This document shows, one piece after another, positions 25,820 to 33,589 of a DNA stretch of 49,325 nucleotides. The notes under the pieces are model-generated. The model saw only the letters and a list, made by a program, of their open reading frames with translations. It did no database searches and was not told the origin of the DNA. The stretch lies in NCBI RefSeq assembly GCF_002291145.1, contig NZ_NTGE01000039.1:1-49325 (forward strand), given 5' to 3'. Numbering within the stretch: position 1 is the first letter of the stretch; every line of letters begins with the position of its first letter. A program made the position numbers and the translations under genes. Origin of the DNA: Streptomyces sp. SA15 (GTDB taxonomy: Bacteria > Actinomycetota > Actinomycetes > Streptomycetales > Streptomycetaceae).

Positions 25820-26821
25820 TTACAGTTTGCGTGGCTCAGCGTTTCTGGCCGGGTCAGCGATGTCGATGCCCGCCGGAATGAAGCCGCGCTGCCCCTTCGC
25901 GGCCAGTTCCTTGAGGTGCTGCTGATAGCGGTCAGGGGTGACGACTTTGACGTTGAACAGCATCCGGGCGTGGTCGACGCCGCAGAGTTCGGCGCACTTC
26001 CCCCGGAAGGTGCCCTCACGGTTGGGCGTCACCTCAAAGGCATTGACATTGTGGCCCGGGAAAACGTCCTGCTTCATCAGGAACGGCAACACCCAGAAAG
26101 AATGGATGACGTCACGCGAGGACAGGACGAACCGGACCTTCTCGCCCCTCGGTAGCCACAGTGTCGGGCCGGGATTACCGGTCTGCGGGTTGCGGGTGCT
26201 GGGGACGCCCACGTCGTAGACACCTTCGGCGCCCTCGGGGAAATCCCTGCTGTACCTGTCCGGAACAATCCTCAGGTCGGGATCGGCGTTCGCGTTGCCC
26301 GTATCTGCCTTGCCGTCCACGTTCTCGATGTAGTTGAAGCCCCAGCTCCACTGGAAGCCGACCACGCTGATCGTGTGGGCCGGCCGTTCGGAGAGCGCGA
26401 GGAGCTCGGACTCGTCGCGGGCGGTGAAGTAGAAGAGGACCGAGACGATGATCAGCGGAACCGTGGTGTACAGCGCCTCGATCGGCATGTTGTACCGGGT
26501 CTGCGGGGGAACCTCGACCTTCGTCCTGTTGCGCCGGTGGAAGATCGCCGCCCACAGGATCAGCCCCCAGACCACCACTCCCACCGCTAGCGCAGCCGCC
26601 CAGGAACCCTGCCACAGGGAAAGGATCCGCGGAGCCTCCTCCGTTACCGGGGTGGGCATCCCCAGGCGGGGGAAGTCCTTGTACGTACAACTGGTGGCGG
26701 TCGCCAGGACCAGGCCCGCAGTCAGTGCCTGCACGGGCTTCCGCCGCGTCGGCCGCCGCGGCGTGGGGGTACCGCCCGCGCCCCCCAGGGCGTGGGGGAG
26801 GTCAGAGCCGTTGGGACTCAC
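25820..26821 (-). CDS. ctaC: Cytochrome c oxidase subunit II
   Basis: 333 residues from GTG 26821 (GGAAGG six bases upstream). The N-terminus is a signal region with a lipobox-like ATATSC, followed by two transmembrane helices (WAAALAVGVVVWGLILWAAI and ALYTTVPLIIVSVLFYFTA). The CuA domain has VIHSFWVLPFLMKQDVFPG and REGTFRGKCAELCGVDHARM, giving the His, two Cys, Glu, His and Met copper ligands. It accepts electrons from cytochrome c in the aa3 oxidase. No subunit I, III or IV gene is nearby, so this is an isolated paralogue. The intervening stretch 25647-25819 holds no gene I can support. Confidence 0.92.
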   Translation of the reverse strand: MSPNGSDLPHALGGAGGTPTPRRPTRRKPVQALTAGLVLATATSCTYKDFPRLGMPTPVTEEAPRILSLWQGSWAAALAVGVVVWGLILWAAIFHRRNRTKVEVPPQTRYNMPIEALYTTVPLIIVSVLFYFTARDESELLALSERPAHTISVVGFQWSWGFNYIENVDGKADTGNANADPDLRIVPDRYSRDFPEGAEGVYDVGVPSTRNPQTGNPGPTLWLPRGEKVRFVLSSRDVIHSFWVLPFLMKQDVFPGHNVNAFEVTPNREGTFRGKCAELCGVDHARMLFNVKVVTPDRYQQHLKELAAKGQRGFIPAGIDIADPARNAEPRKL

Positions 26822-27566
26822 GTAGCGCCTTCCCGAAAGTCTTGTCCGCCCCGCCGCTGCGGCCGCCTCACCGGTCGCTCGCCGCCCTGCGTCGGGCATC
26901 GGTTTTGGATGTGTATGCGGACAAAACCTACTGAGTCCCTTCGCTCGGGGGCACTCAACGCGCCGCCCACCCACGTGATGCCGCGTCGCTCTCGAGCCTG
27001 CATCTTCTCGGCTGCCCTCCAGGAGATCGTCAAAGCCGTCGCCGATGCAGCGGAGCTGTGGAGGGAGCTGCTGCGGCACCGCACCGACGACCGTTGTTAC
27101 GCGGAGTTCTTCGTCGACAAGCACCTGGGCTGCGATGATCATCGACCACGACACCGGCTGTAGGCCCGTCAGGGTGGGCGCCCAGCGCGCGGCGGGTGCC
27201 CTGCTTCCGTTTCGCTGTCTCTCCAAAGGCGGCCAGCCGCCGTTGCGACGCCGACAGCGTCCCCGGCGTTCCCGGCGGCTACGGCACCACCGGCGGCGGT
27301 CAACCGAGCGCACGGGCAGCGACGCCGACGAAGCCGACTCGGGCCCGTCGGGGCAGTCGGCGACCCCCCTTCAACCCAACGTCCCGGGGCCCCCGCACGG
27401 TAGAGCAGCCCCACCGGGCCGTTCGTCGACGGGTTCCAGACCGAGCTGGTCAGCAGAAGCGTCGCGCCCAACCCAGGTCCTGGCCCGGCAGCCTGAGCGC
27501 CACAGACCCCGGGCCAGGAAGGTGCTGTCGTCTGCGTTCATGGTCCACCGTGCCGGGTTCGGTCGG
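26822..27566. other. Long gap without a recognisable gene
   Basis: About 745 bases. From 26997 to 27163 the plus strand has a coding-like stretch (LQEIVKAVADAAELWRELLR, then CYAEFFVDKHLGC, ending in TAG) without a convincing start or family. From 27170 to 27540 the composition is low-complexity GC with no sign of a real gene on either strand. This part probably contains the ctaC promoter near 26830-26900, and the 3' end of the hemerythrin transcript. Confidence 0.35.
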
Positions 27567-28136
27567 CTATCCGTCCTTGCCCATGGCCTTACGTACGGCG
27601 TCCCGGGTGCGGTCGACGAGGGCGGCGAGGGGGCCCAGGGTCAGGTTCTTCGCCGCGGACTCGGTGCCGGGGTGCGGGTGGGTCGGGGCCATGGCCTCGG
27701 CGGCACGCAGTGCCGTGGCCATGGAGGCCAGGCGGGCCTTGTCCGAGTGGCGGCGGATGTGGTTGAACTCGTAACGCTCCTCGGCCCGGGCGTGCCGCAT
27801 CACATCGAGGCGCAGCACCTGCAGCTCGGGAAGGAACTTCGGGTCGTCGGTGTCCATCCCGTCCAGGCGGGACAACAGCTCCTTGGCCTCGCGTTCCTCA
27901 CGCAGCCGTTCCTCAACCACCTTCTCGCCGCCCGGCCCTGTCCGGCGGGTGAAGGGATGGATCACCTCCTCCTCGGCCGTCTCGTGCACGGCGAGCAGGC
28001 GGACGAGGCGACGGAAGGCGGCCCGCCGCTCGTCCCCGGTGGTCTTCTCCACCTCGTCGAACAGATTGCGGATGTCGCCGTGCTGGCGCATGAGCAGGGC
28101 CACGACGTCGGCGTCGGATGCGGCGATGCCGGCCAT
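27567..28136 (-). CDS. Hemerythrin HHE domain protein
   Basis: 189 residues, a four-helix diiron/oxygen-binding bundle. Likely iron ligands: H19 (RQHGDIRNLF), H51 and E55 (LLAVHETAEEEVIHP), H60, and H115/E119 in VMRHARAEERYEF. The bundle (residues about 10-135) is followed by a tail with MAPTHPHPG, LGPLAALVDRTRDAV and KAMGKDG that is shared with the protein at 33590. No signal or membrane segment. The gene begins one base after the stop of the diiron gene upstream, so they form an operon. Likely roles are oxygen, NO or peroxide sensing or scavenging. Confidence 0.9.
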   Translation of the reverse strand: MAGIAASDADVVALLMRQHGDIRNLFDEVEKTTGDERRAAFRRLVRLLAVHETAEEEVIHPFTRRTGPGGEKVVEERLREEREAKELLSRLDGMDTDDPKFLPELQVLRLDVMRHARAEERYEFNHIRRHSDKARLASMATALRAAEAMAPTHPHPGTESAAKNLTLGPLAALVDRTRDAVRKAMGKDG

Positions 28137-28137
28137 G

Positions 28138-29340
28138 TCAGCTCCTCTCCCGCGAAGCGACGTCGGGATGCGGTCCCTCGGTCTCCATCCGGTACTCGCG
28201 GCCGAACATCTTCCGGTGCTGGGCCATCACCCGCTCGCTGGGCGGCTCCTCCCCACCGTGGATCTGCTCCTGCATCCGCTCGAACCGTTCGTGCGCGTCC
28301 CGGACGTAGCCGGTGCCGAGCGTGGTCAGGTCCATCTGGGTGTCGAGGAGGCCGCGCACGAACTGCTTGTTCTCCTCGAAGGTGAGCACGTTCGGCAGCT
28401 CCGGCGCCAGGATCTCCTGCGGCTCCCGCCCGTCGTGGCGGCGCATCAGGTCGCAGGCGATCCGGAGGTGCTCCAGCTCCATGTTCAGGTGCAGCTCCCA
28501 GACGGCCTTCACCTTCGGGTCGGACTCCTGCTCCATGAAGGAGTGGTAGAGGTAGCACTCGTTGTACTCGTGGTTGACGAGCTGCTCCCACCACGTCTCG
28601 CCCGGGTCCACGAGCGACTCGTAGTGCGTGACGTGCTCCTCCTCGATCAGCCCGATCTCCTGGTAGAGCTGCCGGGCGATCGGCTCCATGTACTGGGGGC
28701 CGACGTTCATGTAGAAGTTCATGGTCTGCTGCTCCGCCGACATGATCGTCAGCGCGTGCAGCCGGGAGATCGGGTCGACCGTCGCGCGGTCGTAGGGCTC
28801 ACGCACGTTGTCGGCGGGATGGCGGTGGTGGAACTTGGTGGGCCGGCCCGGCATCACCTCGGTGAGTCCGTCGACGATCGACTCCGCCTTGCGGTGCTCG
28901 ATCATCTCGTAGAGGTTGGCGTACCGGTACAGATGGTCGAAGTCCTCCAGGACGCCGAACTCGTACGCCTGTCTCAGATACGGGTCGGGCTCGTGGCGGG
29001 CGACCCAGCCGGTGAGGTCGACCGCCACCTGCTCGTAGGCGATGGTCGTCTCCAGCACGGAGGCGAGGCCGGGCAGCAGCCAGTTGACCGCCTTCTGCTG
29101 CTGGTGCTCGACGTAGCGGACCTCCGCCAGCTGCTGTTTGATCTCCGGGTCGGGGCAGCGGCGGGCGAACTGGTGGCTGAAGAGGATCGCCTCGACCTCG
29201 ATGCCGTTCATCGTGATGATCCGACAGCGGGTGTACGGGTCGCTCTTGTCGGGGTCGACGGGCTCGACGTCCAGCTCCCGCCAGTTGCGCAGCTGGCGGT
29301 CGAGGGGGATGCCTTGGTGTTCGAGAGGGTTGAAGCCCAT
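28138..29340 (-). CDS. Ferritin-like diiron protein of unknown function
   Basis: 400 residues, strongly helical. Carboxylate/His pairs typical of ferritin-like diiron proteins are seen: RYVEHQQQKAVNW, TTIAYEQVAVDLTG, VLEDFDHLYRYANLYEMIEH, GLIEEEHVTHYESLV, and HLNMELEHLRIACDLMRRHD. Two bundles may be present. ATG 29340 has GAGGAGA seven bases upstream. Intact length and clean ends suggest an active gene. It lies directly upstream of a hemerythrin gene in a two-gene operon driven by a SigB-like promoter. The chemistry is unknown; oxidase or storage functions are both possible. Confidence 0.75.
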   Translation of the reverse strand: MGFNPLEHQGIPLDRQLRNWRELDVEPVDPDKSDPYTRCRIITMNGIEVEAILFSHQFARRCPDPEIKQQLAEVRYVEHQQQKAVNWLLPGLASVLETTIAYEQVAVDLTGWVARHEPDPYLRQAYEFGVLEDFDHLYRYANLYEMIEHRKAESIVDGLTEVMPGRPTKFHHRHPADNVREPYDRATVDPISRLHALTIMSAEQQTMNFYMNVGPQYMEPIARQLYQEIGLIEEEHVTHYESLVDPGETWWEQLVNHEYNECYLYHSFMEQESDPKVKAVWELHLNMELEHLRIACDLMRRHDGREPQEILAPELPNVLTFEENKQFVRGLLDTQMDLTTLGTGYVRDAHERFERMQEQIHGGEEPPSERVMAQHRKMFGREYRMETEGPHPDVASRERS

Positions 29341-29381
29341 GGGGGTCTCCTCGGCTGACGGCCGGAACGGGCTGGCGCCGG

Positions 29382-29407
29382 GTACCCCGCCGTCCCGGGG
29401 GCCAACC
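29382..29407 (-). promoter_or_regulatory. SigB-like promoter for the diiron-hemerythrin operon
   Basis: On the minus strand the sequence is GGTT, 16 bases, GGGTAC, matching the Streptomyces SigB consensus GNNT-N14-16-GGGTAC/T. The -10 element ends about 42 bases before the ATG at 29340. Two further sites of the same design lie in this island (31585 and 33382). Confidence 0.55.
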
Positions 29408-29422
29408 GCCAGGCCGGCCTTG

Positions 29423-29671
29423 TCAGGCGCCGAGCCGTGTGACAGCGGTGTCCAGACGAGCGGCGGTCTCCTCGAGGTCACGCCGGGACGGTGCGCTGGT
29501 GCCGAGCCGGGTGACGAGATCGTGCCGGGAGATGATCTCCAGGGCCCCTCGGTATCGTTCGCTGTCCAGCGCCGACGCCGGAACGACCACGACGGTGCCG
29601 GCGGTGACGATCAGTGTGGCGTCATCGGCGTCGGATCCGAGAAGCGCCTCCACGTGCTCAGGACGGATCAT
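29423..29671 (-). CDS. Unknown 82-residue protein
   Basis: ATG 29671 overlaps the stop of the gene upstream by four bases (ATGA), so its translation is coupled. The N-terminal half looks like a small alpha/beta fold (MIRPEHVEALLGS, then ATLIVTAGTVVVVPASAL), and the C-terminal half is helical (RRDLEETAARLDTAVTRLGA). No cysteine, no signal peptide. I do not recognise it. Position between the diiron operon and other small stress-island genes suggests a related regulon. Confidence 0.6.
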   Translation of the reverse strand: MIRPEHVEALLGSDADDATLIVTAGTVVVVPASALDSERYRGALEIISRHDLVTRLGTSAPSRRDLEETAARLDTAVTRLGA

Positions 29672-30114
29672 GAGGGTGTCTCCTTCCCGGTGGCGGTCAC
29701 CGCTGTCGCTCCCCGCGATGGGGCGGGGGACAGCAGCCCTGCCGCGGCTCTGTCATGCAGGGAATCCAGCGTCTCGCTCTGCTGCCGGGCTCTGTGCAGC
29801 AGCTGCTCCAGCGGCCCCCAGTCCAGACGGGCGTCCTGCGGCGACGCGGCGAGCAGAGCACGCCAGAGCAGCGCCTTGCCCTGCGTTGCCAGCCGCAGCG
29901 CTTCCAGCTCGACCAACAAGGAGTGGCCGGAGCGGCGCAGCGCCGCCGCCAGCATCCTCAGTTCGTCGCCGTAGGGCGAATCTCCGTGCTCGTGAACCAT
30001 GCGCCGGGCAAGCTCTGCACCGGCCGTCCCACCGGCCAGGTGATCATTGAGAAAAATGTCCAGCCTTCTCTGCCGCGTCCGACTGTCGCCGGTCCCTGGT
30101 GCTGTCCCGCTCAT
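29668..30114 (-). CDS. Unknown helical 148-residue protein
   Basis: Starting at ATG 30114 (GAGGG five bases upstream; another ATG directly precedes it), the product is almost entirely helical: RTRQRRLDIFLNDHLAGGTA, ELARRMVHEHGDSPYGDELR, LLVELEALRLATQGKALLWR, LLHRARQQSETLDSLHDRAA. It may be a small helical bundle; several His and Glu are present but no clear metal pattern. The next gene overlaps it by four bases. Function unknown. Confidence 0.6.
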   Translation of the reverse strand: MSGTAPGTGDSRTRQRRLDIFLNDHLAGGTAGAELARRMVHEHGDSPYGDELRMLAAALRRSGHSLLVELEALRLATQGKALLWRALLAASPQDARLDWGPLEQLLHRARQQSETLDSLHDRAAAGLLSPAPSRGATAVTATGKETPS

Positions 30115-30171
30115 CATGTCCCTCGGGGTCTCGAAGCTGCCGACGGTCACCGAGTGCCCCGGCTGCGCCGG

Positions 30172-30297
30172 TCAACCTTTGGGGCACCGCGTACGGCGGC
30201 ACTCCAGCGACGGCGCACCAGCGCGCAGACGGCCATGGACCTTGCGGGACGCGGAGCCGGTGCCCGGTGCGGTGTCGGACCGGACGGAGTCGCTCAT
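30172..30297 (-). CDS. Candidate 41-residue small protein
   Basis: ATG 30297 is preceded by a strong Shine-Dalgarno (GGAAGGAAGAG, 3 bases away). The product starts MSDSVRSDTAPGTG and ends with a basic, two-Cys tail (SLECRRTRCPKG). It is short and disordered in appearance. The ribosome binding site is the main argument for it; codon bias is uninformative at this length. Confidence 0.35.
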   Translation of the reverse strand: MSDSVRSDTAPGTGSASRKVHGRLRAGAPSLECRRTRCPKG

Positions 30298-30493
30298 GGC
30301 TCTTCCTTCCTGCCGTACCGGCCCTCAGGGGAGAGGAGAACACGCTTCAGGACAGGGAGGAGGGAACGCCGCCCATGCTCGACCGTCACTCAGCCGGCGG
30401 CACAGCGAGGACATGGGCGGATTCGGCAGCGGACGGCCAGTCGTCCGGCCGGAACGCCTGCTGGGCGATCACCGATGCCGGGCGGTGTCTTCG

Positions 30494-30757
30494 CTACGCC
30501 GATGTCGTGGTCTCGTCGCCCTCTCCGGTGTCCGTTTCGGCGCGCTTGTCGGCGCCCGTCTCCAGGTAGCCGGGGTCGTCGCCCGCGACCCGGCCCACGA
30601 AGACGTCGTTGGGCGTCGTCCCCGTCGTGCTGTGCCGGTCCGCCGCCTCGGTGTCCGGCTTACCGCCCGTGTCCTCCGACCGACCCGAACGGACCTCTGC
30701 GGAGGGCTCGGTCGTGCGACCCCCCAGGTGTTCGCGGACCCATGACCACACGGACAT
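30494..30757 (-). CDS. Unknown acidic 87-residue protein
   Basis: ATG 30757 with GGGAGG six bases upstream. The N-terminus is a short amphipathic helix (MSVWSWVREHLGG), the rest is acidic and disordered, with one ordered-looking motif NDVFVGRVAGDDPGYLETGA. This motif and the acidic tail suggest a conserved actinobacterial small stress protein, but I cannot name it. It lies between the small-protein genes and the membrane hemerythrin gene, all on the minus strand. Confidence 0.6.
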   Translation of the reverse strand: MSVWSWVREHLGGRTTEPSAEVRSGRSEDTGGKPDTEAADRHSTTGTTPNDVFVGRVAGDDPGYLETGADKRAETDTGEGDETTTSA

Positions 30758-30837
30758 GATGCCTCCCGATCAAGATGCGTGCCGACGTCGACGGCCGGCC
30801 CGTGGTGCCCTCGGCACGAGCGCCGCACCTGGTTGGT

Positions 30838-31512
30838 TCAACGTCGTTTGCGGCGCATCGCGACGGCCGCGACCAGCACCAGGACCCCGGCGAGCCCGGT
30901 GAACACCTTCTTGGCCGCAGCCATGGACGTGCTCAGTCCGAAGGCGTCGCGCATCCGGTCGTAGAGACCGAGCGGCACACCCAGGACCGCGTTGCCGGGC
31001 GGGCGCCGCGGGATGACGGGGTGGGGGTGGGTGGGCGCGCTGCGTCGCACCGTGTCCCATGCCGTGCCGAGCCGGCGCAGCTGCGCGGCGGGCATCGCTT
31101 CCTGCAGCCGGGGCAGCACGAGATCCTCCTCGTCGCGGATGTCCTGCCGTATCAATGCGAAGACCCGCCGTACCTTCTCCTCACGCTCAGCAGAACCCGG
31201 ACTCAGGCTTTCGATGTCGGCGACAAGATCGTTGATCTGCTGGTGTTCCTCCTCGACCCGCAAGGTCAACTCGTGCCCGTCCTCGACCGAGCGCCGGACG
31301 GCCGGCCACAGCACGGTCTCCTCGGCGAAGGCATGGCTGAAGACCAGCTGGACGGTCTCCTGCAGGACCCGTTCGCGGTCCTCGCCGTCCGCCAGGGTCT
31401 GATAGCGGTCCATCAACCTGTCCATCTCGGCATGATCACGGCGTTGCCGGGCCAGCACGCTGCTCGGGCCGCCCAGTTGCTCAACCGTCTGCTCTTTGAT
31501 CGTCTCGGGCAT
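30838..31512 (-). CDS. Membrane-anchored hemerythrin HHE domain protein
   Basis: 224 residues from ATG 31512 (GAGGAGAG upstream). The HHE bundle occupies residues about 15-140, with likely ligands H27 (RDHAEMDRL), H60/E64 (VFSHAFAEETVLWP), H90 (EEEHQQINDL) and E129 (IRDEEDLVLP). A linker with APTHPHPV and LYDRMRDAFG precedes a single transmembrane helix (about 203-219) and a basic end (RRKRR), so the hemerythrin domain would face the cytoplasm or exterior as a tail-anchored protein. A SigB-like promoter lies 73 bases upstream. The sensor or scavenger role is inferred. Confidence 0.88.
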   Translation of the reverse strand: MPETIKEQTVEQLGGPSSVLARQRRDHAEMDRLMDRYQTLADGEDRERVLQETVQLVFSHAFAEETVLWPAVRRSVEDGHELTLRVEEEHQQINDLVADIESLSPGSAEREEKVRRVFALIRQDIRDEEDLVLPRLQEAMPAAQLRRLGTAWDTVRRSAPTHPHPVIPRRPPGNAVLGVPLGLYDRMRDAFGLSTSMAAAKKVFTGLAGVLVLVAAVAMRRKRR

Positions 31513-31584
31513 GGATCTCTCCTCTGCGCAGACCGGCCGCAACGTCCGACCGCCCCAGCGGCGGCCGACAGTGTCCGATGGCGG

Positions 31585-31608
31585 GTACCCCGAGGCGGCG
31601 CGGCACAC
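31585..31608 (-). promoter_or_regulatory. SigB-like promoter for the membrane hemerythrin gene
   Basis: On the minus strand: GTGT, 14 bases, GGGTAC. It sits in the 158-base gap between the RecQ-like gene stop and the hemerythrin start, which needs its own promoter. The -10 element ends 73 bases before the start codon at 31512. Confidence 0.5.
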
Positions 31609-31670
31609 CGTTTGTGGTGTTTTCACCTGCTGCTAGGCCCGGTCACCGCCCGGCCCGGTCGCCGGGTGCA

Positions 31671-33335
31671 TCAGGTGCCGGTGAGCAAGTCGCCCTCCTG
31701 TACCGCTGTCAGGGACAGCGTCTTGTAGCCGACCTGCTCGAACAGCACGACGAGGCGGTCCTCCTCCGTGCGCATCACCGTGCCCGCACCCCACTCCGCG
31801 TGGCGCACCCGGTCGTTCGTCTCATAGGGCCCGCCGTGCCCGGGCGGAGGAGCGGCGTGCCGGTGCCCGGCTCCGGTGGCGGGGTGCTCGTCGTCGCGGT
31901 CGCACACGTCGCACCGCCCGCACGGCTCGTCCAGCTGCTCGCCGAAGTAACCCAGAAGGTACTGGCGGCGGCAGGTGGGCGTCTCCGCGTAGCCGCGCAT
32001 CATCTCGATGCGCGAGCGGTCGACGCGGCGCCGCCGCTCGAACACCCGTGTCGCCCCTTCGGCGGCCTCGTCCGCCATGCGGCCGGGCAGAGCCCGGACC
32101 GCGCGGCGCCTGCCCTCGACGGTCACCGCTCCCGCCTCTTCCAGCAGGTTCAGCAGATCGCTCATCTTCCGGCGCGACAGGCCGCACAGCTGCGCGGTCC
32201 GGCTACGGCTCTGCGGAGCGTCCTGGCCGAGCAGCGTGGTCATGATCCGGCGCAGTGCGTCGGCGTCCAGGGTTCGGGCCGTGAGGAACTTCTGCAGTCC
32301 CAGGTCCTCGGGGCGGTAGAACAGCACCGCGCGGGCCGGCTCCCCGTCCCGGCCGGCGCGTCCGATCTCCTGGTAGTAGGAGTCCAGCGACTCCGGGACG
32401 GACGCGTGGGCGACGAACCGTACGTCCGCCTTGTCGATGCCCATCCCGAACGCGGAGGTGGCCACCACCACGGCGGGAGCGCCGGCCATGAAGCCGTCGT
32501 GGATCCGGCGGCGGTCGGCTGCCTTCATGCCCGCGTGGTACGCCTCGGCGTCCACTCCGTCCTGCCGAAGTCGCCCCGCGTACGTCTCGGCGTCCTTGCG
32601 GGTGGCGGTGTAGAGGATGCCCGGGGCGCACGCCTGGGCCGTCCAGCGTGCGACGGTCTCGCGTTTGGCGGGGTCGTCGGTGAAGGTGCGCACCGCCAGA
32701 TGGATGGTGGGCCGGTCGGTCCCGGTCGTCACGACGTGGGCCTCGCGCATGTGCAGGTGCTCGACGATGTCCGCCCTGACCGGGGCTGCGGCCGTCGCCG
32801 TCAGAGCGAGTACCGGCGGGCGGCCCAGCCGTTCGGCGGCCTCACCCAGGTTCAGGTAGTCGGGACGGAAGTCGTGTCCCCAGGCGGAGACGCAGTGGGC
32901 CTCGTCGACGACGAACAGCGAGGGGCCCAGTTCCCGCAGCTGTTCCACGACACTGTCTTTGGTCAGCTGCTCGGGGGACAAGAACAGGTATTCGGCATCA
33001 CCGTCCCGGATCGCCCGCCAGCCGCTGTCGGTGGCCGACCGGGGCTGTGCGGAGTTCACGGCCACGGCGTCCGGTGCCGCGCTCTCCCGCAGGCGGGCGA
33101 CCTGGTCGCGCTGCAGGGCGATCAGCGGCGATACCACGACGGCGGGGCCACCGAGCATGATGGTCGGCACCTGATAGATCGCCGACTTGCCGGAACCGGT
33201 GGGCATGACGACCAGCACGTCGCGGCCGTCGAGCAGTGCCTCCATCGCCTCCGTCTGCTCGGCGGCCAGGTCGCTCCACCCGAACCGCTCCCGGGCGACG
33301 CGGCGCAGCTCGGCGATCCGGTCGTGCACGCCCAT
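31671..33335 (-). CDS. RecQ-family ATP-dependent DNA helicase
   Basis: 554 residues. Helicase motifs are complete: Walker A MPTGSGKSAIYQVP (K50), DEAHCVSAWGHDFRPDY with the RecQ aromatic-rich loop, and motif VI QEIGRAGRDGEP. The zinc-binding site CRRQYLLGYFGEQLDEPCGR plus CDVC follows. The winged-helix segment is short and there is no HRDC domain; instead the C-terminus ends in a small beta-barrel-like module (RVRHAEWGAGTVMRTEEDRL, VLFEQVGYKTLSL) like the C-terminal module of UvrD/PcrA. It unwinds DNA during repair. ATG 33335 is preceded by GAAGGGGG. Set among redox-stress genes, it may belong to the same regulon. Confidence 0.9.
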   Translation of the reverse strand: MGVHDRIAELRRVARERFGWSDLAAEQTEAMEALLDGRDVLVVMPTGSGKSAIYQVPTIMLGGPAVVVSPLIALQRDQVARLRESAAPDAVAVNSAQPRSATDSGWRAIRDGDAEYLFLSPEQLTKDSVVEQLRELGPSLFVVDEAHCVSAWGHDFRPDYLNLGEAAERLGRPPVLALTATAAAPVRADIVEHLHMREAHVVTTGTDRPTIHLAVRTFTDDPAKRETVARWTAQACAPGILYTATRKDAETYAGRLRQDGVDAEAYHAGMKAADRRRIHDGFMAGAPAVVVATSAFGMGIDKADVRFVAHASVPESLDSYYQEIGRAGRDGEPARAVLFYRPEDLGLQKFLTARTLDADALRRIMTTLLGQDAPQSRSRTAQLCGLSRRKMSDLLNLLEEAGAVTVEGRRRAVRALPGRMADEAAEGATRVFERRRRVDRSRIEMMRGYAETPTCRRQYLLGYFGEQLDEPCGRCDVCDRDDEHPATGAGHRHAAPPPGHGGPYETNDRVRHAEWGAGTVMRTEEDRLVVLFEQVGYKTLSLTAVQEGDLLTGT

Positions 33336-33381
33336 CGCGACGCCCCCTTCACGGCCCGGCACTCCTTGGGACCCGGCCCGG

Positions 33382-33407
33382 GTACCCCCCGTGGCCAGCC
33401 GCGATGC
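33382..33407 (-). promoter_or_regulatory. SigB-like promoter for the RecQ-like gene
   Basis: On the minus strand: GCAT, 16 bases, GGGTAC, with the -10 element ending 47 bases before the start at 33335. The -35 half is weak information, but the geometry matches the sites at 29382 and 31585. Confidence 0.4.
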
Positions 33408-33589
33408 GGAGTGGCGCGCGCCAGCCGTGCGAGGTCGAGATCCCGGCTGCTCGCCCTGGGTTATCGCCTGCGCCGTTTGGCCCCGCGCGGTCGCGGCCGC
33501 CCGTCACCAGGGAGAACCTGGACGAAGCCCAGGTGCCCGCTGTCTGCGGGCCGACGCCGCTTCGGGACCGCACCCCAAGGGAGAATCTC

